From Phycomyces blakesleeanus NRRL 1555(-) (Eukaryota; Mucoromycota; Mucoromycetes; Mucorales; Phycomycetaceae): 64,000 nt of DNA. Every line of letters starts with the position of its first letter. Position 1 is the stretch's first letter. The notes under the pieces were generated by a model. It searched no databases, was not told the origin of the DNA, and saw only the letters and a program-made list of their open reading frames with translations. The stretch spans positions 1,116,001-1,180,000 of the forward strand of contig NW_017265139.1 of the NCBI RefSeq assembly GCF_001638985.1. Direction: 5' to 3'. Positions 25,045 to 37,676 of the stretch are shown here, one piece after another. A program made the position numbers and the translations under genes.

Positions 25045-28000
25045 TCATTGAGTTGTTGGAGATGGAGGAGGTTCATTCTGGGGAGTTTCTTGTTGTTTGA
25101 TCTGGAATAGCTTTACAGAAGTTCCGTTCCATGGACCATGATTTGCAATTGAAGATACATAGGTCTGACCCCAAAGCATGCTCCTAAACCAGATTACAAG
25201 CGACTCATTCCACTGGAATCTGTGCATCGAAAGAGGCTGTGGTTGAGGGAGAATCCCGCTCAGAGATTGATGGCGCAGAAAGTCGAGAATTTGCTGGTCA
25301 GAAGTAAGCGACTGGGTTGTGCACATTGCTTCTATTTGTGGCACCAGATAGTCCAATGTCGCCAGTATTGTCTTGAGAGGAAGCTGATCATGCCATTTCT
25401 GCACCTGTACCCCCATATATATATACACACAGAGAGAATATTAGCTATTGATATAAAGTATTATAAATAATACAACATACCCATTCTTCTGTTGGTGTAA
25501 AACCATGCTTTGCACCTGGCATAAGACTTGCGGTAGACACCACAGATGACGATCTTCCCTGTCGGAAACCTTGGAAAGAAAGGCTTCCCTCACTCGTTCC
25601 TCGAGAGAGAAGATGTTCTGGCCTCTTACCTCTTACTTTATCAGAGACTTGGTCTAATCCTAATTCGCCAGAGACGCGGGTGGTAGCACTTATTTCTGAC
25701 TCAGAAACATCACCACCGGACTCTGTGAATGGACTTCCAGAAACTTCTTTACTTGGGGATAAAGGGGGGATGGAGTGGGATGGAGATGCTGGAATGTGCT
25801 GGGAACGTTGAGCTCCTTCTTTCAACAGGCGGGAATTCTCTATGTCTTCAAGAGCATTTTCCATAGTCATATCACGCAATCTTTCAAACTTTTTGTGGTT
25901 ACGGACAATTGCATAAATGAAACTTGGGTTGTCTTTTGTTTGTTTGTTTGTTAATAACTGACAACATGTAATCAAGTAGGTTTTTTTTGTACCTGAAAAT
26001 CGATACTGGATGATATTATTGAATGCTTTCAAGAGATATCCAACCAGACGATGGTTGGACTCGTCTGCTAATAGAAAACCAGGTGCTGATATCGATCCGA
26101 ACAAAGCTACAAGTTTACTGGAAGAAGCTGTAGACAGATTCTTGACATATGGTGATATGTTGGTAATTGTGAATACCAGGGTTGGATAGAGTGTCGATAG
26201 TGAGCCTCGCGAAGTTGCAATAAGCGTAAAGATGGACTATAATGGTTGTTAAAAGATAGCTATTATATGTTTTTTAGAACTTACTATCAATAGAAAGTCG
26301 GCGTAAGTTCCATTAAAGTATGGTATCCGAATGCTAACGGGTAAAGATGAAGGATTCTCAAATGGCTTATCAAGCTTCGAGCCAAAAATGGGGTCTGAAG
26401 ACAAAGTTTGAAGAATAAAGGCACTCATCCGTACAAAACCAACTTGAGCTGTAGACAATAAATTTATAACATGTTAGTCCATCATTAACTACATGATTTC
26501 TTTTAGGAAAAATGCTTTCCTGGGTTTAGCTTATTCTCCATGCAATGGTAAATCAAAACAACCACCAAGTCCAGAGACCTCTCAGTATCAATTAGATACG
26601 TTCTAAATCTCTGCTCATACATTGTTAGTTAAATATACTCATGATGAAAGGCAATGTCCTACCGTATTTGTCTCAAGCAATTTCCAACAGAGCATCATCA
26701 TCTCAACATTACATTTAATGTGTTTGTTTGGACTAGGAAAATAACTAGAAGTAGCCTGTATACTTCTCTGTCAATAATGGTCTGTATAATAAAAGAGAAA
26801 GGAAGGATGTGGACACTGTGATTACTTTACCTGCATTGGGTAGCTAAGTATTCTGTAAATACCATCAATGAGGAACTGAAAATCTTGTGCTCGATGGAGT
26901 TTGGAAAGATAATGTCTAAAGAGATTATCGGAAGTATCCAAATTGTCTTCTCTCTCATTGTTTTCTTCTTTTTCTTCGATTGGAGATTGTTTTACACCGG
27001 ACTCGGTCTGTTTAGAAGAAGACCCAAACTGCTGTTCGAGACGTAAAGATTGAACAGATCTGGGAGAACGATAATCTAATATGACTAAAAGTGTTCTTAG
27101 GCACATAGATACAAGCTGTTCTCGAGTATCTGTGAACATGACATGATTGTATGGAACACCCCAACCCAAAGGATTATATTTGCAGGATGTGTTTAACAAA
27201 CTGCACAATAAAGCAAGAACCACCTTTCGTTCCATTTTTGTTACTATAAATCGAAGCCATGGATCTTCCTTTGTTGTAATCTGCCCAGGAGAGATATACA
27301 TTGACTTTGATAAAAGGACTGTGAGAAGCCGGAGGGCTTCATTTCTGTTGGTGTCATTATCTCGGAAGGATCCGATTGGAGTAGAAGATCCAACGCCGGT
27401 CTCCCATATTACATAGTTTACATGTGACTCTAATGTAGCCATAGAAGGAGGTAGAGAGAATCCAGCAAGGAACAAACATCGAATAGCCACTTTTGTGAGC
27501 CAAAATTTGGTAAGAAAGTAAACAAGAACGCAATAAACATAATTCTTAAAGTCAAGATACTCTTACAGGTTATCATAACTTCTCCTCTGGGCGGTTCAAT
27601 ATCTTGGCGAACCTTATCTTCTTGCTTTCAATGGAGAGGTATCGCTCTTTATTGAGAATCTATTTTGATGAGCACGGCCTGCTTACCTTGTCTTGGTCAT
27701 CACTTGTATTGGGTACAAGTCTTTTCACGGATCGCGGAGTCCAAAAAAATGAGGTCTCCCACTCTCCGCATTCAGGGCTCTCGAATACGTATGGCATAAT
27801 GCGAGTTAATACTCTGCAACAATTCAAGAGACGGAGTGTACTATGTTGTGTAGAAGGGAATACGGGTGCATGTATAATCTCATCCATTTGACAAATAATC
27901 TAAATTTGTACACTTTAGGGCTTATCTCTCGTTGAATTACTTGGTTGCATCTTTTATATTCTTAACAGTATAATATACAAAGCATATACAGATGTTGCTA

Positions 28001-28367
28001 TCTATATCTTATGCGTATGGATCTACCTTGTCGATCAATGTCTCCAAATTCTCTTTCGCAGTGTCTCTTGCTCTACGGATGTCAGATTGACTGACAAGTG
28101 AAAACACATCATCCGTTGATTCTGGAAGTGTCCAGAACTATATAATTCTGTCAACATCTCGTTCAATCTGGCATGGCTGTAATTCCACTCACAAGTGTCC
28201 AATAATCATCTGCATCCACAGGAATGCTCTATGATCGCACCGAAATAAAGGTCCGTCAACGTCGTTCCGGCCGAAATCCTCAACATGTAGCTGGCATTAC
28301 GTACTCTTTCCTCAAACAAACGGAATACACCTTTTCGAAATGCTAACTTGCTGTCTGTCGCTCCCAT
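25045..28367 (-). CDS. HID1: HID1 family protein (Golgi peripheral membrane protein)
   Basis: 848 residues in 12 exons: 28367-28305, 28228-28193, 28137-28027, 27899-27687, 27624-27567, 27489-26831, 26755-26663, 26613-26520, 26448-26285, 26236-25993, 25932-25481 and 25404-25045. HID1 proteins associate with the Golgi and act in secretory or dense-core vesicle sorting. The fission yeast homologue Ftp105 recruits a deubiquitinase. The protein starts MGATDSKLAFRK, with Gly2 suitable for myristoylation as in animal HID1. Matches run to the end: LNCCRVLTRIMPYVFE, VNYVIWETGVG, WGVPYNHVMFTD, LKAFNNIIQYRFSG, PLKTILATLDYLVPQIE and WFRSMLWGQTYV. A Ser/Pro-rich linker (about 590-680) is as in relatives. 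Intron 8 has a GA donor, and the intron at 25992-25933 is open in frame. Family call is very firm. Confidence 0.93.
26449..26519 (-). other. Apparent GA-AG intron in the HID1 gene
   Basis: The exon ends AACCCAG/GAAAGC and resumes ACAG/CTCAAG. This is the only junction I found that keeps the HID1 alignment (ENKLNP joined to AQVGF) in frame. A CTAAC branch-like sequence lies inside the intron. A base error converting GTAAGC-like to GAAAGC would look identical. Confidence 0.55.
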
Positions 28368-28929
28368 GACTGAATTGAAGCCAAGAACAAGATCGCTGCC
28401 CTTTGGATTTTTTGTAGGTTTTATTCAGATGACGTAACAGAACTTAATTAGCTGTGATGTGTACTATTTGCACCACCTGTTTATGACGCAGGCAGACATA
28501 TTTCCAGAAGAGGATAAGCCAAAGAGTTGATGGAAATGGCAATATACAACAATAATACATAATTTTTGAAGGCGACTACTTGTTATATTTGGGAGCCTAT
28601 AAATGGGCTTTTAGCTTAGTGTAATGCTTCCAAAGGGATTGGGTACTTTGCCCTGGAACTATGCTTGAAAATATAATAAATACAACAACAGTTGTGTATA
28701 AAGAGAAGATCTCCAAATTCTTGTAGTTCTTTCACTCTCAATTTACCGATTCTTTTGAAAAGTCCGCCCACATTTTTGGAAAAGAATAAAGAAAGCACTT
28801 GACAATGAAAGTACAGGCAAAAATATTAATACTCCGATAAATAATCTCACTTTACAGTTACAGTTTTTTTTTTGTCATCAGAATCACACATACAGGCCAG
28901 GACATAAATTGCAATCAAAATCTCACCTT

Positions 28930-28979
<50 letters not shown>

Positions 28980-29827
28980 TATTAATTAGTACATTTTTAG
29001 CGCAAGACTTTTATTGATAACTTAAAAGAAAAAACTGGAAAAAAGAACCAAATGGATTTAGTCTATATAATTGTATATTTAACACTTATTTTATTATTGG
29101 ATTTTGAGTCTCTACCATACGATTTGTAAATAGATATAGTGGGAATATATCTTTCAAATTTTTATATAAAACATAGTTATTAGGAGTTTAAAGTAGTGAA
29201 TTTCAGTAAGAAAATGTATAAAATGATCTCTTTTTCTTCATTATTTGTATTGATATTCTAATATATCAAGCCCAAGTTTGATGGGATACCTCTGCAGACT
29301 GTAAACGAAAAAGAGATAGTAAAGATAAAAAGAATGAACGCCGCCAAAACAACTTTGATTGCTACATTAACAAGCAAACCACAACTTAACTCTGGATTGG
29401 TCTTTATCTCAAGAAGATCGAACGGAGCGCCAAACTTGATATTCTTTACTCAATTTTCCGGGCATATTATTGTAGTTGTAGTGGTAATCGTGCACTTACA
29501 ACTCTATCATTGACCCAAGAATAGACCTCTCACCAGCCAGTCTCCGTTAGCCGTTTGCACAGTGCTTTGTAAATGGTGTCTATGATACTTGGTACATTTC
29601 ACCCATTTATGAATCAAAAAAATGAAATTAAGTAAAATGAGGAATAAATCATTCTATTAAAAAAAAATGATAATTACTTTGAAAGTGCAATTTACTTACA
29701 ATTTATCAAAAACCAAACAAGAAAAGAAAAGATAAAGTGAATGCAGTACATGATTTTGAAAGTATAAAATAAAATGGCGTAGTACATAAGTAATATCCTT
29801 TCGTCTTTTGCATATCCTCAATTCAAA
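28368..29827. promoter_or_regulatory. Divergent intergenic region (HID1 / homeodomain gene)
   Basis: 1.46 kb with TA repeats followed by TATG repeats at 28932-28980. No gene or specific site supported. Confidence 0.5.
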
Positions 29828-30819
29828 ATGGATTCTGTGACAAACGCCAATAATATTACTCTTGCTGAAAAGCTTAGTACTATTGCTAAACGTCGTCCTA
29901 GAACAACGCCAGAGCAATCTCGTATCTTAAATACTCATTTTGCTCGAAACCCTGTCCCAAGCAAGAATGAAATAAAGCTTATTGCCAGAGAAGTCAAAAT
30001 AAAGCCAAGAAGTACTCATTTTTGGTATAAAGAATAAAAGAACAAAAGAAATAAAGATACTTTTAATATACAGATATATGCAATAGAAACCAAACCAAAA
30101 ATAAAACAAAATAAAAGAAAACCCCCACACGCACTAAATAGATGTTGTCTAGTCGGGGGTTCTTTTTTTTGACTTTCGCAAATGTTATAAGTGGATAGCA
30201 AGGAACATCTTGTTTACTCTTTGTTGCCTCTTTCTTTCCTATATTTCCTGAATTGCCACGTAGGTACCAAAACAAAAGAGCTTCAGTTAAAAGAGAAGGC
30301 CGGAAATCCAAAGAAAAGACCCAAGAAGAAGCCATGCCAAAGACCAAGAAAACCAGACGTGATCCAAACCATCTTCCGCAAGTTTCTGGTGGCTATCAGC
30401 AAAATAGGCTTGATGAATTCAACGTGGCTGACCAAAGAAGTTCTGAAGACAAGGAACCAAAGAAAAGAGTTACTTTTTACTCGCCAGCTGTTGCTCAGTA
30501 CCAGCAACGCGCCTTTAAGTTGCCAGAAATGACACCAACTACGCCTGTGTCTGTTCAGCAGTGTGCTCAATATTCGGCCCAACCGCGCCTCCCTCCCTTG
30601 GCTTCTCTACTTGCCCACCCGTCCCATCTTCCTCTTCCAAACCACAGTCCTAACTCTGTAATGGGAGTGCCAGATTTCAATAACCAATTGCCCAGAGTAA
30701 ACATCCAACAACAGCATGTAGACCCGTATGCTTCTACAAACATTCCATTCTTCTTTTACCATGTTGAATTCGGATTTGAAGCCAGCGTGTCTCAACTTCA
30801 CCAGCAGCGTAATCAATAG
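29828..30819 (+). CDS. Homeodomain transcription factor
   Basis: 250 residues in two exons (29828-30024 and 30264-30819). The homeodomain is at about residues 20-78. It has the basic arm KRRPRTTPEQ, helix 1-2 residues RILNTHFARNPVPSK, and recognition helix HFWYQNKRASVKR. Trp48 and Asn51 are conserved and Tyr replaces the usual Phe49. The intron splits the Trp48 codon, so exon 1 alone would end in a truncated recognition helix. After the domain comes a basic Lys/Arg-rich stretch, then a Pro/Gln-rich tail typical of activation regions. It is a typical (non-TALE) homeodomain of the kind found singly in fungal regulators such as Yox1. Target genes cannot be inferred. Confidence 0.88.
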
Positions 30820-31618
30820 CTGGTTTAATTGCTCTTGCCTAGCTTAAATAAATCATTCTTTTCTATGTGCTTATATTAGCATCTATCAATATACTACTCT
30901 ATATATATACACATATATATATATTTGCATAAACAGTTTGGTTTAATAATAAAGATTGATTAGAGATTACAGCTGCGCCTTTCACTTAAACCAATATATC
31001 ACACATCACAAAACGCCCAATTTACAATTTACAAACAATAATAAGTGATAAACATATACAATAAATGATCAGGATTATATATTACAATCATTAAGTCTTG
31101 TCAGTATTGGTTTTTGTATATCCTACTAAGTTGCTTTGTTTTATATTGGAGTAAATACTAGTCTTTAACGATAATTAGCAGAGCCCTTTTTTTTCTGTAT
31201 TGTTTAAGACAAAGGAAAGCATCTCTTTGATGTCTTTCTTCTTCTTTGCAGATAGAATGAATCAATATTGCATTCACATGGTTTTAATGAATAGATTTAG
31301 AGGGCATGGATTTAAAAGACAGTTTAATTTACGTGTATTTTATGATGTACCTTGTAAAAAAAAAAAGAAAACTAATCATGTTTAACCCACAGGCTGTTTA
31401 TCAGACAAAACCTAATCATAGATAAGCACAAGTGCCAACTGTGTTGTGTGAGACACATTCCCCCACAATGACCCACATCATGGGTCTATAATTGCACAAA
31501 ATAATCAATTTCAGTAAGTATTATATATTTATGTTTTATGTATATAACACACATCTTTGTGATTAATGATGTTTTTTTAAAAAAAATGTATGAGGGTATT
31601 TGTTTATTGTTACTATTT
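30820..31618. other. Convergent intergenic region (homeodomain gene / lipase)
   Basis: 800 nt. TA-rich at 30900-30930. A small hairpin GACCCA...TGGGTC lies at 31468-31484, and a T7A8 tract at 31572-31586. Short open frames are not supported. Confidence 0.55.
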
Positions 31619-34379
31619 CTACAAGGCAGGCTCTCTAGGAGACATATTTATATTACTGGCCGAATTCTGTACATTGACAGCACTAAATGATTTTCGAGGT
31701 CGATTGACAGTACGCTTGTCATCTCTATATCCACCTTGAATTCCACCTGCAGCCATAATGACCCAGTTGACGGTACCGTGTCGTAAACCTTCACAGTATT
31801 CAGATGGGAAGTGATCGTTCAAACAGAACGGAAATGCAAATCGAAAGATAATTCTAATCCATGTTTCGCCACTTAATCTTTTGATGACATAATGATTCAA
31901 GATACCCGAAAGATGGACAAAAGAAATGGGGCGAACAGGAACAGGCTCATTTGTGTAAGGATTAGGAGGATAGAGCGTGATATTGTACGCCGAATCGATG
32001 AAGACAAGGGTCCCAGGTGGGGTACTTGAATGATTTAAAAAAAAAAAAAAAAACAAAAAAAAACAAAGAGAGAAAGAGAACATACACTTCAGTACTCCTG
32101 TCAGAAACCCCACATCAATCAAAACTTACTCATAGTGAAACCAAGAAGGAGTGCGTGTAACAATATCTACACATATTTTTTATGAATTTTTTCATGTGCA
32201 AATTCACGCGTCTTTTTTGCTTGTTTGTTTGTTTGTCTTACCGTTGTTGTAGGCATGATGGAATATCTTGTTTGTCAGCTGGGTACTGAATATTCTGGAG
32301 AATTTGGCGTCTCCAATCTTTGGTTGTCCATAAGTATACATACCAGAGAAGTGCTCTAAAAGAGGACTCTTGCTCTGGAGCATCTTTGCTAAAAATACTA
32401 TACAAATACACCGTAAAATACACCATTGGTTCAATATATTTCAATTATCTATCCAGTAAATTTAGTCGCTTACTTGTTGCCAGAGCTCCGCCCAGTGAAT
32501 GGCCAGTAATAAACAGACGCTTCTTGGGTTGTAGATTGGATGGCCGTGCTTGATCTGTCTCTGACTTGATGAGCGTGTGGCCGTTAGCCGACTCGGGTAC
32601 CTGAGCATCCCCATTACCCCCTGGAATGGCCAGGCTAGGTTCAATCAATTCCATAATGTAACGCTCAGCCTGAGCATACATGCTGTGGGACCTAATGTCA
32701 GCTTCGTGGCCCAACCAGGTACTGTCAATTGGTTCTGCAACGTGGTGGAATAAGTTGAGAATAAAGAACTTTGTGACCTTGACTGCAGCCTTTGCCGTAC
32801 TGACAATGGTCTGATAAATTGAAGTGTTTACAAGCTCAATCTGAATCCGTGCTGAAAGTGGATCGCAATCTTGGGATGATCTGGAGGAAGAGGAAGAAGA
32901 GGAAGAAGAGGAAGGAGCGGGATCACCCATGGCATTCCAATAGCCTTTGTGTACTTTGCCCATAGGTCCCCATGAAGCCTCTACTTCTCCCAATGTAATG
33001 TTTATATTTGTCAAATAGTTTTGAATATTCAGGGGGTTTGTTCTAGACGTATGAAAATTGACGTTAGATTACAGCAACAACAAAAGAAAACTACGTGTTT
33101 GTCGCTGCTTATTAAAATTTACCCGCGAAACACTAGAACAATATCATTGTCTTTTTCGACGATGAAAGCGCAAATATTCTAGAGATTTCTTATCAGTAAG
33201 GTGTTCTAAAAAAATCTGCATATTCGTAGGTGCGCGTATGGGTGTATGTGCGTATAAGATTATTATTATTATTATTACCCTGTATGCAATTGGTCTAAAT
33301 GTTCGTTCTACTTCAAAACCGTCTTTTTCAAGCTCGTATTTGATTACTTCGATATCTTCATAGACTAGTTTACTAGCGACTGAAAGAGTATATGCCAACG
33401 GAAGCGAATAGCGTGGTCTTTTTAGCATATTCGTCAAGGTTCGTGCTTCTTCATCGGTTTGATCTGCCATACGCTTCCGTATATTAAATAGATCACTTGA
33501 TTGTAAAGTTTTAGTTTGGGGTATATGATGGTCAAATAGTGAAAAATAAGGATGCATGGCATTGATAAGGGCTAATATAAAATTGTTGTAATTATTGTTA
33601 TTATTTAAAAAAAAAGAATGTTAGTAAAGAAGTATTGGCGCAATGTTTAATGTTGACGTACTTAGGTTGCGTTTGGTGGGGTGCTGCCCGACAAATCGAC
33701 CGACAAGAACTCTAATCAGCTGGTCACTCATCAGCAATACAACAAATCCAATGAAGAAAAAGACTCTGATAATAGCCGAGAAAACTGGCCCTAGGATAGT
33801 ACTGTTGGATAGATAGGATGCGATTGGGGCCAATGTGTGGTTGAGGTACTTGAGAGTACGGAGGAGAACAGGTGTGCCATGTTTGACTGTTTTGTAGCCA
33901 ACAAAGAAGAAGACAGAGAGACCAAGAGATATGAATGAGATGCTGAACATAATCTCGCTCAAGGTTGAATATTGATGAATGACTGCATACAGACCAACTA
34001 ATGCTGGCACAAATGAGATTAGAGATGAGATGCCAATGTAAACTCGATTGCGCCCTTCGGTCATGTTGTAAAGTGCGCTTGTCGAGACAGTGATACTGTG
34101 CTCGGAAGAGATGCGCTTTAATAGACGGGAGTTCAGGAGCCAGCGTTTGCCATTTTGTGGGGCAAGCACTGGAGTGGATCAACTTCACATGGAATAGCGG
34201 TAATCTAAAAGAAAAAGGTCACGAACCCTTTGTGTCAACCGACATTTTGTGATGCAGGGATGAACTACAAAGACAGCTTTTCTTTCTCGGCTCAAAACCC
34301 ATTCGGAATTGGTTCCTGAATATTGGCACAAATGACTATCAAAGCCACCAATAAATCGGTTAGTTGAGAGCCTCATCAA
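31619..34379 (-). CDS. Membrane-anchored class 3 lipase
   Basis: 723 residues in eight exons: 34379-34223, 34168-33662, 33571-33279, 33178-33123, 33042-32474, 32388-32242, 32166-32130 and 32024-31619. Predicted serine hydrolase of the fungal lipase (class 3) family acting on acylglycerol-type lipids at a membrane. The N-terminal part has three hydrophobic segments (about residues 80-215). The hydrolase domain has IVLVFRGTNPLN, the nucleophile motif FITGHSLGGALA (Ser at about 520), YGQPKIGD, the catalytic Asp candidate in NNGDIVTRTP (about 577) and a His candidate in CLNDHFPSEYC (about 660). A Ser homopolymer lies between the oxyanion segment and the nucleophile. The junction between exons 1 and 2 uses a weak donor (GTGACC), so the N-terminus is the uncertain part. 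Substrate is unknown. Confidence 0.85.
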
Positions 34380-36996
34380 TAGGCCGTGAAGTTCTATAAA
34401 GTCAAACGGTGCGTATATTCATGACAGCCCATTATCGAGTACCATCCCCACAGTTCTGTTGTCCGTCTTGTGTTGCCGTAACCCCACCTCAATTATTACA
34501 CGAGCGCCTGATCATTGAATTGTGCTGCATTTATCCGTATTACTCTATTCAACCTTCATGATTTGCTCTTTTTTTTTTCTTTTTTGTTCAAGTATAATTT
34601 GACCCAGGAAAGGAATATTTTTTCCTTCCTTCCTTTTTTCTTGTGAGCTGTAAAAATAGAAAATATGGTCAGTGAAGCGTTTATTTGTCCCACTGGTAAT
34701 ATGTATCCTACAGCATGGTTGGTCGTGGGACAGATCGTATATACACCCATACTATCACTTAAATGATAAAGAAATATATATACATTTCTTTTTTGGTACT
34801 AGAGCCGTTGAGATAAATAAATAAACAAACAAAAAATCCTCAGGACTGAACCCTTAACCTACTCAACCAAACCAAAAGCTCTTGAGAGCAGCTTAGAACA
34901 GAGTTGGCTATATATGAAGCCCAAATATATGTATATTAAAGAGGTCATATGCTTAAGATCTTGAGGTATCTTATTCTTATTTTTATTTTAGAAACCAAAC
35001 TAGAAAATCCTATGCTCAAAGCATATGCCAAATTCTATTAAAACAATCAAACTCCGTCTACTCGGCTTTAGGACCTACATTGTCCTTTGCCATTAGTCCT
35101 GAATAACTATGGTCCGTATATATTTCTATCAATTAAACTAGTTAAATAGCAATTTAGTAGAAATGTCAATTGCTCTATAAAATATACCATGACAGGTGTT
35201 CCTTTCCTGACGAACCAATATAATTTGCAACACATTTGTAGCATGGTATAATACATTGTCTGAATATATTTAATGGTAAAATTATACTCCAATTATTATA
35301 TTATCTTTAATAAGAAAGTCCTTTAAGCAAGTCTATTTATTAATTTGGGTTTATTAAACGTAGATACTTTTAGGAGGTATGCATCTACAGTAATTGAAAC
35401 TCTACAGATAGAATAAGAAATTGAATTACTGTCAACCGACTCGGTACCTTGGGATAACGCAAAATAAAAACCCCCCTTGACCATCGAACATTTACTCCGC
35501 TTGTCCCAAGGCAAGGCTTTGCTTCTATTGTGCCAGGCACCTCATTATTCATCATTCACTTATATTTTCAGGGGTGGGGCTTGAAAAGCAAACCTCGCGA
35601 TTAAAGGCCCAAGTCAAGGTAGAATAAGTGGGGTTTCTTTTTTTCTTTTCAAACAAATAAACTTTGCTCTTGGTTCAAATACAGAGTTCGTAATAAAATA
35701 TCATAATCTATGCTCTAATTTTTGCTGGTATCTGCTTATCCCAGATAGATGAATGAACTGATAAAGTGTGTTATCGCTACTGGGTAAAATGAATAAAATA
35801 TTTACTCCCCTCAATTGTTTCAATTTTACAAGCCAAAGTATTCATGTGTTTGGAATGAAGGAAGAGTCCACCTTAAACAAACAAACAAACAAAGAAAAGA
35901 AATATACAGATACACAAATAGTTACACACAGCTCATCCCATATCTGTCTCTAGCCAGTAATCTCACTACCCAGATCGACAGCAATCAAAGATCGTTGCAC
36001 TCGGAGTCCCAGAAGGGCCAGTTGTTTTTTGGTAAATCAATAGCCCAAGGAACAAATATTATTGCTTACTATTCTTCTAATTTTATAAGAATAAAAAAAA
36101 AGCTAGATATATATATATATATATATATTAGTAGCGTTCAAAAGGCTTTCAAACAAAGAAATGGCTTATTGAAATAATTTTTAAATATGATATTTCGGCA
36201 CCTTTTTTAGTAGCAAGAAAATTTCTCCAACTTTGCACTTGGCATGTAGAATTGAAAGATACAGAAGTATTCTGCAAAATATAGATGACTAACCTTCTAG
36301 GTCATCTTTTGAAGAAAAAAAAAGAAGAAGAAGAAAACATACTAATAGTAAATGCTAGAAGCAGCACAAGTAAACAAAAAAGGTTTCTTATGTGTGCTTC
36401 ACAAACAGTCTCTACAAGGTTTACCTGTTGATGCAAATTTTCATTAAACTGCCGAATGCCACCCAAAGGCAGCAAATTTAGTTTTTTTATGTTTCCATTT
36501 GACTTTTACATCTTGAAGTACTTGGTCAAAATTATATAAATTTGTTACCGCAATCCTTTAGAGAAGAACGTAAAATATACTTTGAAAGCTTTTATCAGAT
36601 AAATAGTAAGCATTAATGGTCAAGGGCACATTATACACTTTGTGTGGTCAGCAAAAAAAAATGATCATTTTTAACTATTCATGTCAATTGATATAAAGAA
36701 TATGGATCAAAGATAAGACAGAAACAATGAATTCTTATAATGCTTTCTTTTTGCTTTGTTTTAATAGATAGAAACGTGTTAGTCGATGTTATGGTATTGG
36801 TGATATATTTTGACTTGACCCGAGAATGTCTTTTTCTTTTATATTTTAATTTTTGATTCTTCCTTTTTTTTTTAACTGACCGACCTATTGAATGACTGAC
36901 TGACTGACTGAACTTGGATGTCAAGTCAGCTTCAAATATGGGAATTACTCAACGCTATTTATTTTTGCTTTTTAATTTTTGCTTTTTTTTTTAATC
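34380..36996. promoter_or_regulatory. Divergent intergenic region (lipase / TFIIIC subunit)
   Basis: 2.6 kb, AT-rich, without a convincing gene. It contains a GC-richer island with an inverted repeat at 35430-35650 (listed separately), CAAA repeats at 35877-35893 and TA repeats at 36108-36128. Confidence 0.5.
35430..35650 (+). ncRNA. Possible structured RNA or relic element
   Basis: An island richer in GC than its surroundings. CCTTGGGATAA (35451) pairs with TTGTCCCAAGG (35503) with a single mismatch, and a second short stem GCAAGGC/GCTTTGC-like lies just after it. The block ends in a T-rich run near 35636-35650. No protein frame is seen and no known RNA family is recognised. This is a weak call. 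Confidence 0.2.
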
Positions 36997-37676
36997 ATGT
37001 CAGATTCAGATGATTCTGAAGAATACGATGAAGAAGTAAACATCTTTTTACCATTAATAACACAGCTCATGCTGTTGTCTAGGTTTCATACGTTATAATG
37101 GATGTTGGCAGTGATTGCAAAGCTGATGTTATTGCAAGTATGGCAAAGGCTAATGGAGGGGCCCGCATCACTGTGAGTATAACTCTTATGATTATCTTTG
37201 GCTCACGTAAAAAAAAAATCCTATAGGATCTTGAGGCAGACACTGTATATTTCCAAGCAGGACCCTACTTCTTTGTAGGTGCTTTGGATGAGACTGTAGG
37301 TGAAACAATGGTCTTTGAGGTTGAAGAGAGCAAGTTTGAGAATACAGGCAAGTTATAAATGTAAATAAATGAATGAAATATTTTTTAACCTATTACTTAT
37401 TCATATATATATACTTGATCTACCAAAAAAAAAATAGGTCTCTTTCCACTTCTTAATTCAATGAAATACAATAATGAGGAAAACCAAAAACTTGCACACA
37501 TCAAGACAACCTTCAAGTGCAAAACAACGCGTGTGCTAATGATGGATAGGATTGAAATAGCCAATCAAGAAACACAGAATGGAGAAAAATCAATAGAGCA
37601 TATGGATATCGACCAACAAAATGAGGGCCCTCAATTTGATGGTCTTGGAAATGCTTTATTAACTGAGGACAATTAA
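36997..37676 (+). CDS. TFIIIC small subunit, GTF3C6/Sfc7-like
   Basis: 162 residues in four exons: 36997-37035, 37083-37172, 37227-37347 and 37438-37676. TFIIIC recruits RNA polymerase III to tRNA genes, and this small subunit has a beta-barrel triple-barrel partner fold. After an acidic start (SDSDDSEEYDEE) come the features of the TFIIIC subunit 6 domain: YVIMDVG, DTVYFQAGPYFFVGALDETVGETMVFE, and a following Lys-rich segment FKCKTTRVLMMDRIEI. The acidic C-terminal tail fits the family. The third intron has a GC donor (ACAG/GCAAGT), and reading through gives an immediate stop. Identification rests on remembered domain pattern rather than any catalytic motif, so confidence is moderate. Confidence 0.65.
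37348..37437 (+). other. GC-AG intron in the TFIIIC subunit gene
   Basis: The donor ACAG/GCAAGT and acceptor ATAG/GTC restore TGLFPLLNS. Without removal the frame stops three codons on. Confidence 0.8.

Noticed and set aside
30191..30582. Alternative frames of about 100 codons on both strands
   Set aside because: They overlap the homeodomain exon, whose frame is fixed by the WYQNKRA junction.
34800..34920. B-box-like GGTTCAGTCC on the minus strand
   Set aside because: No cloverleaf can be folded around it and no matching A box is present.
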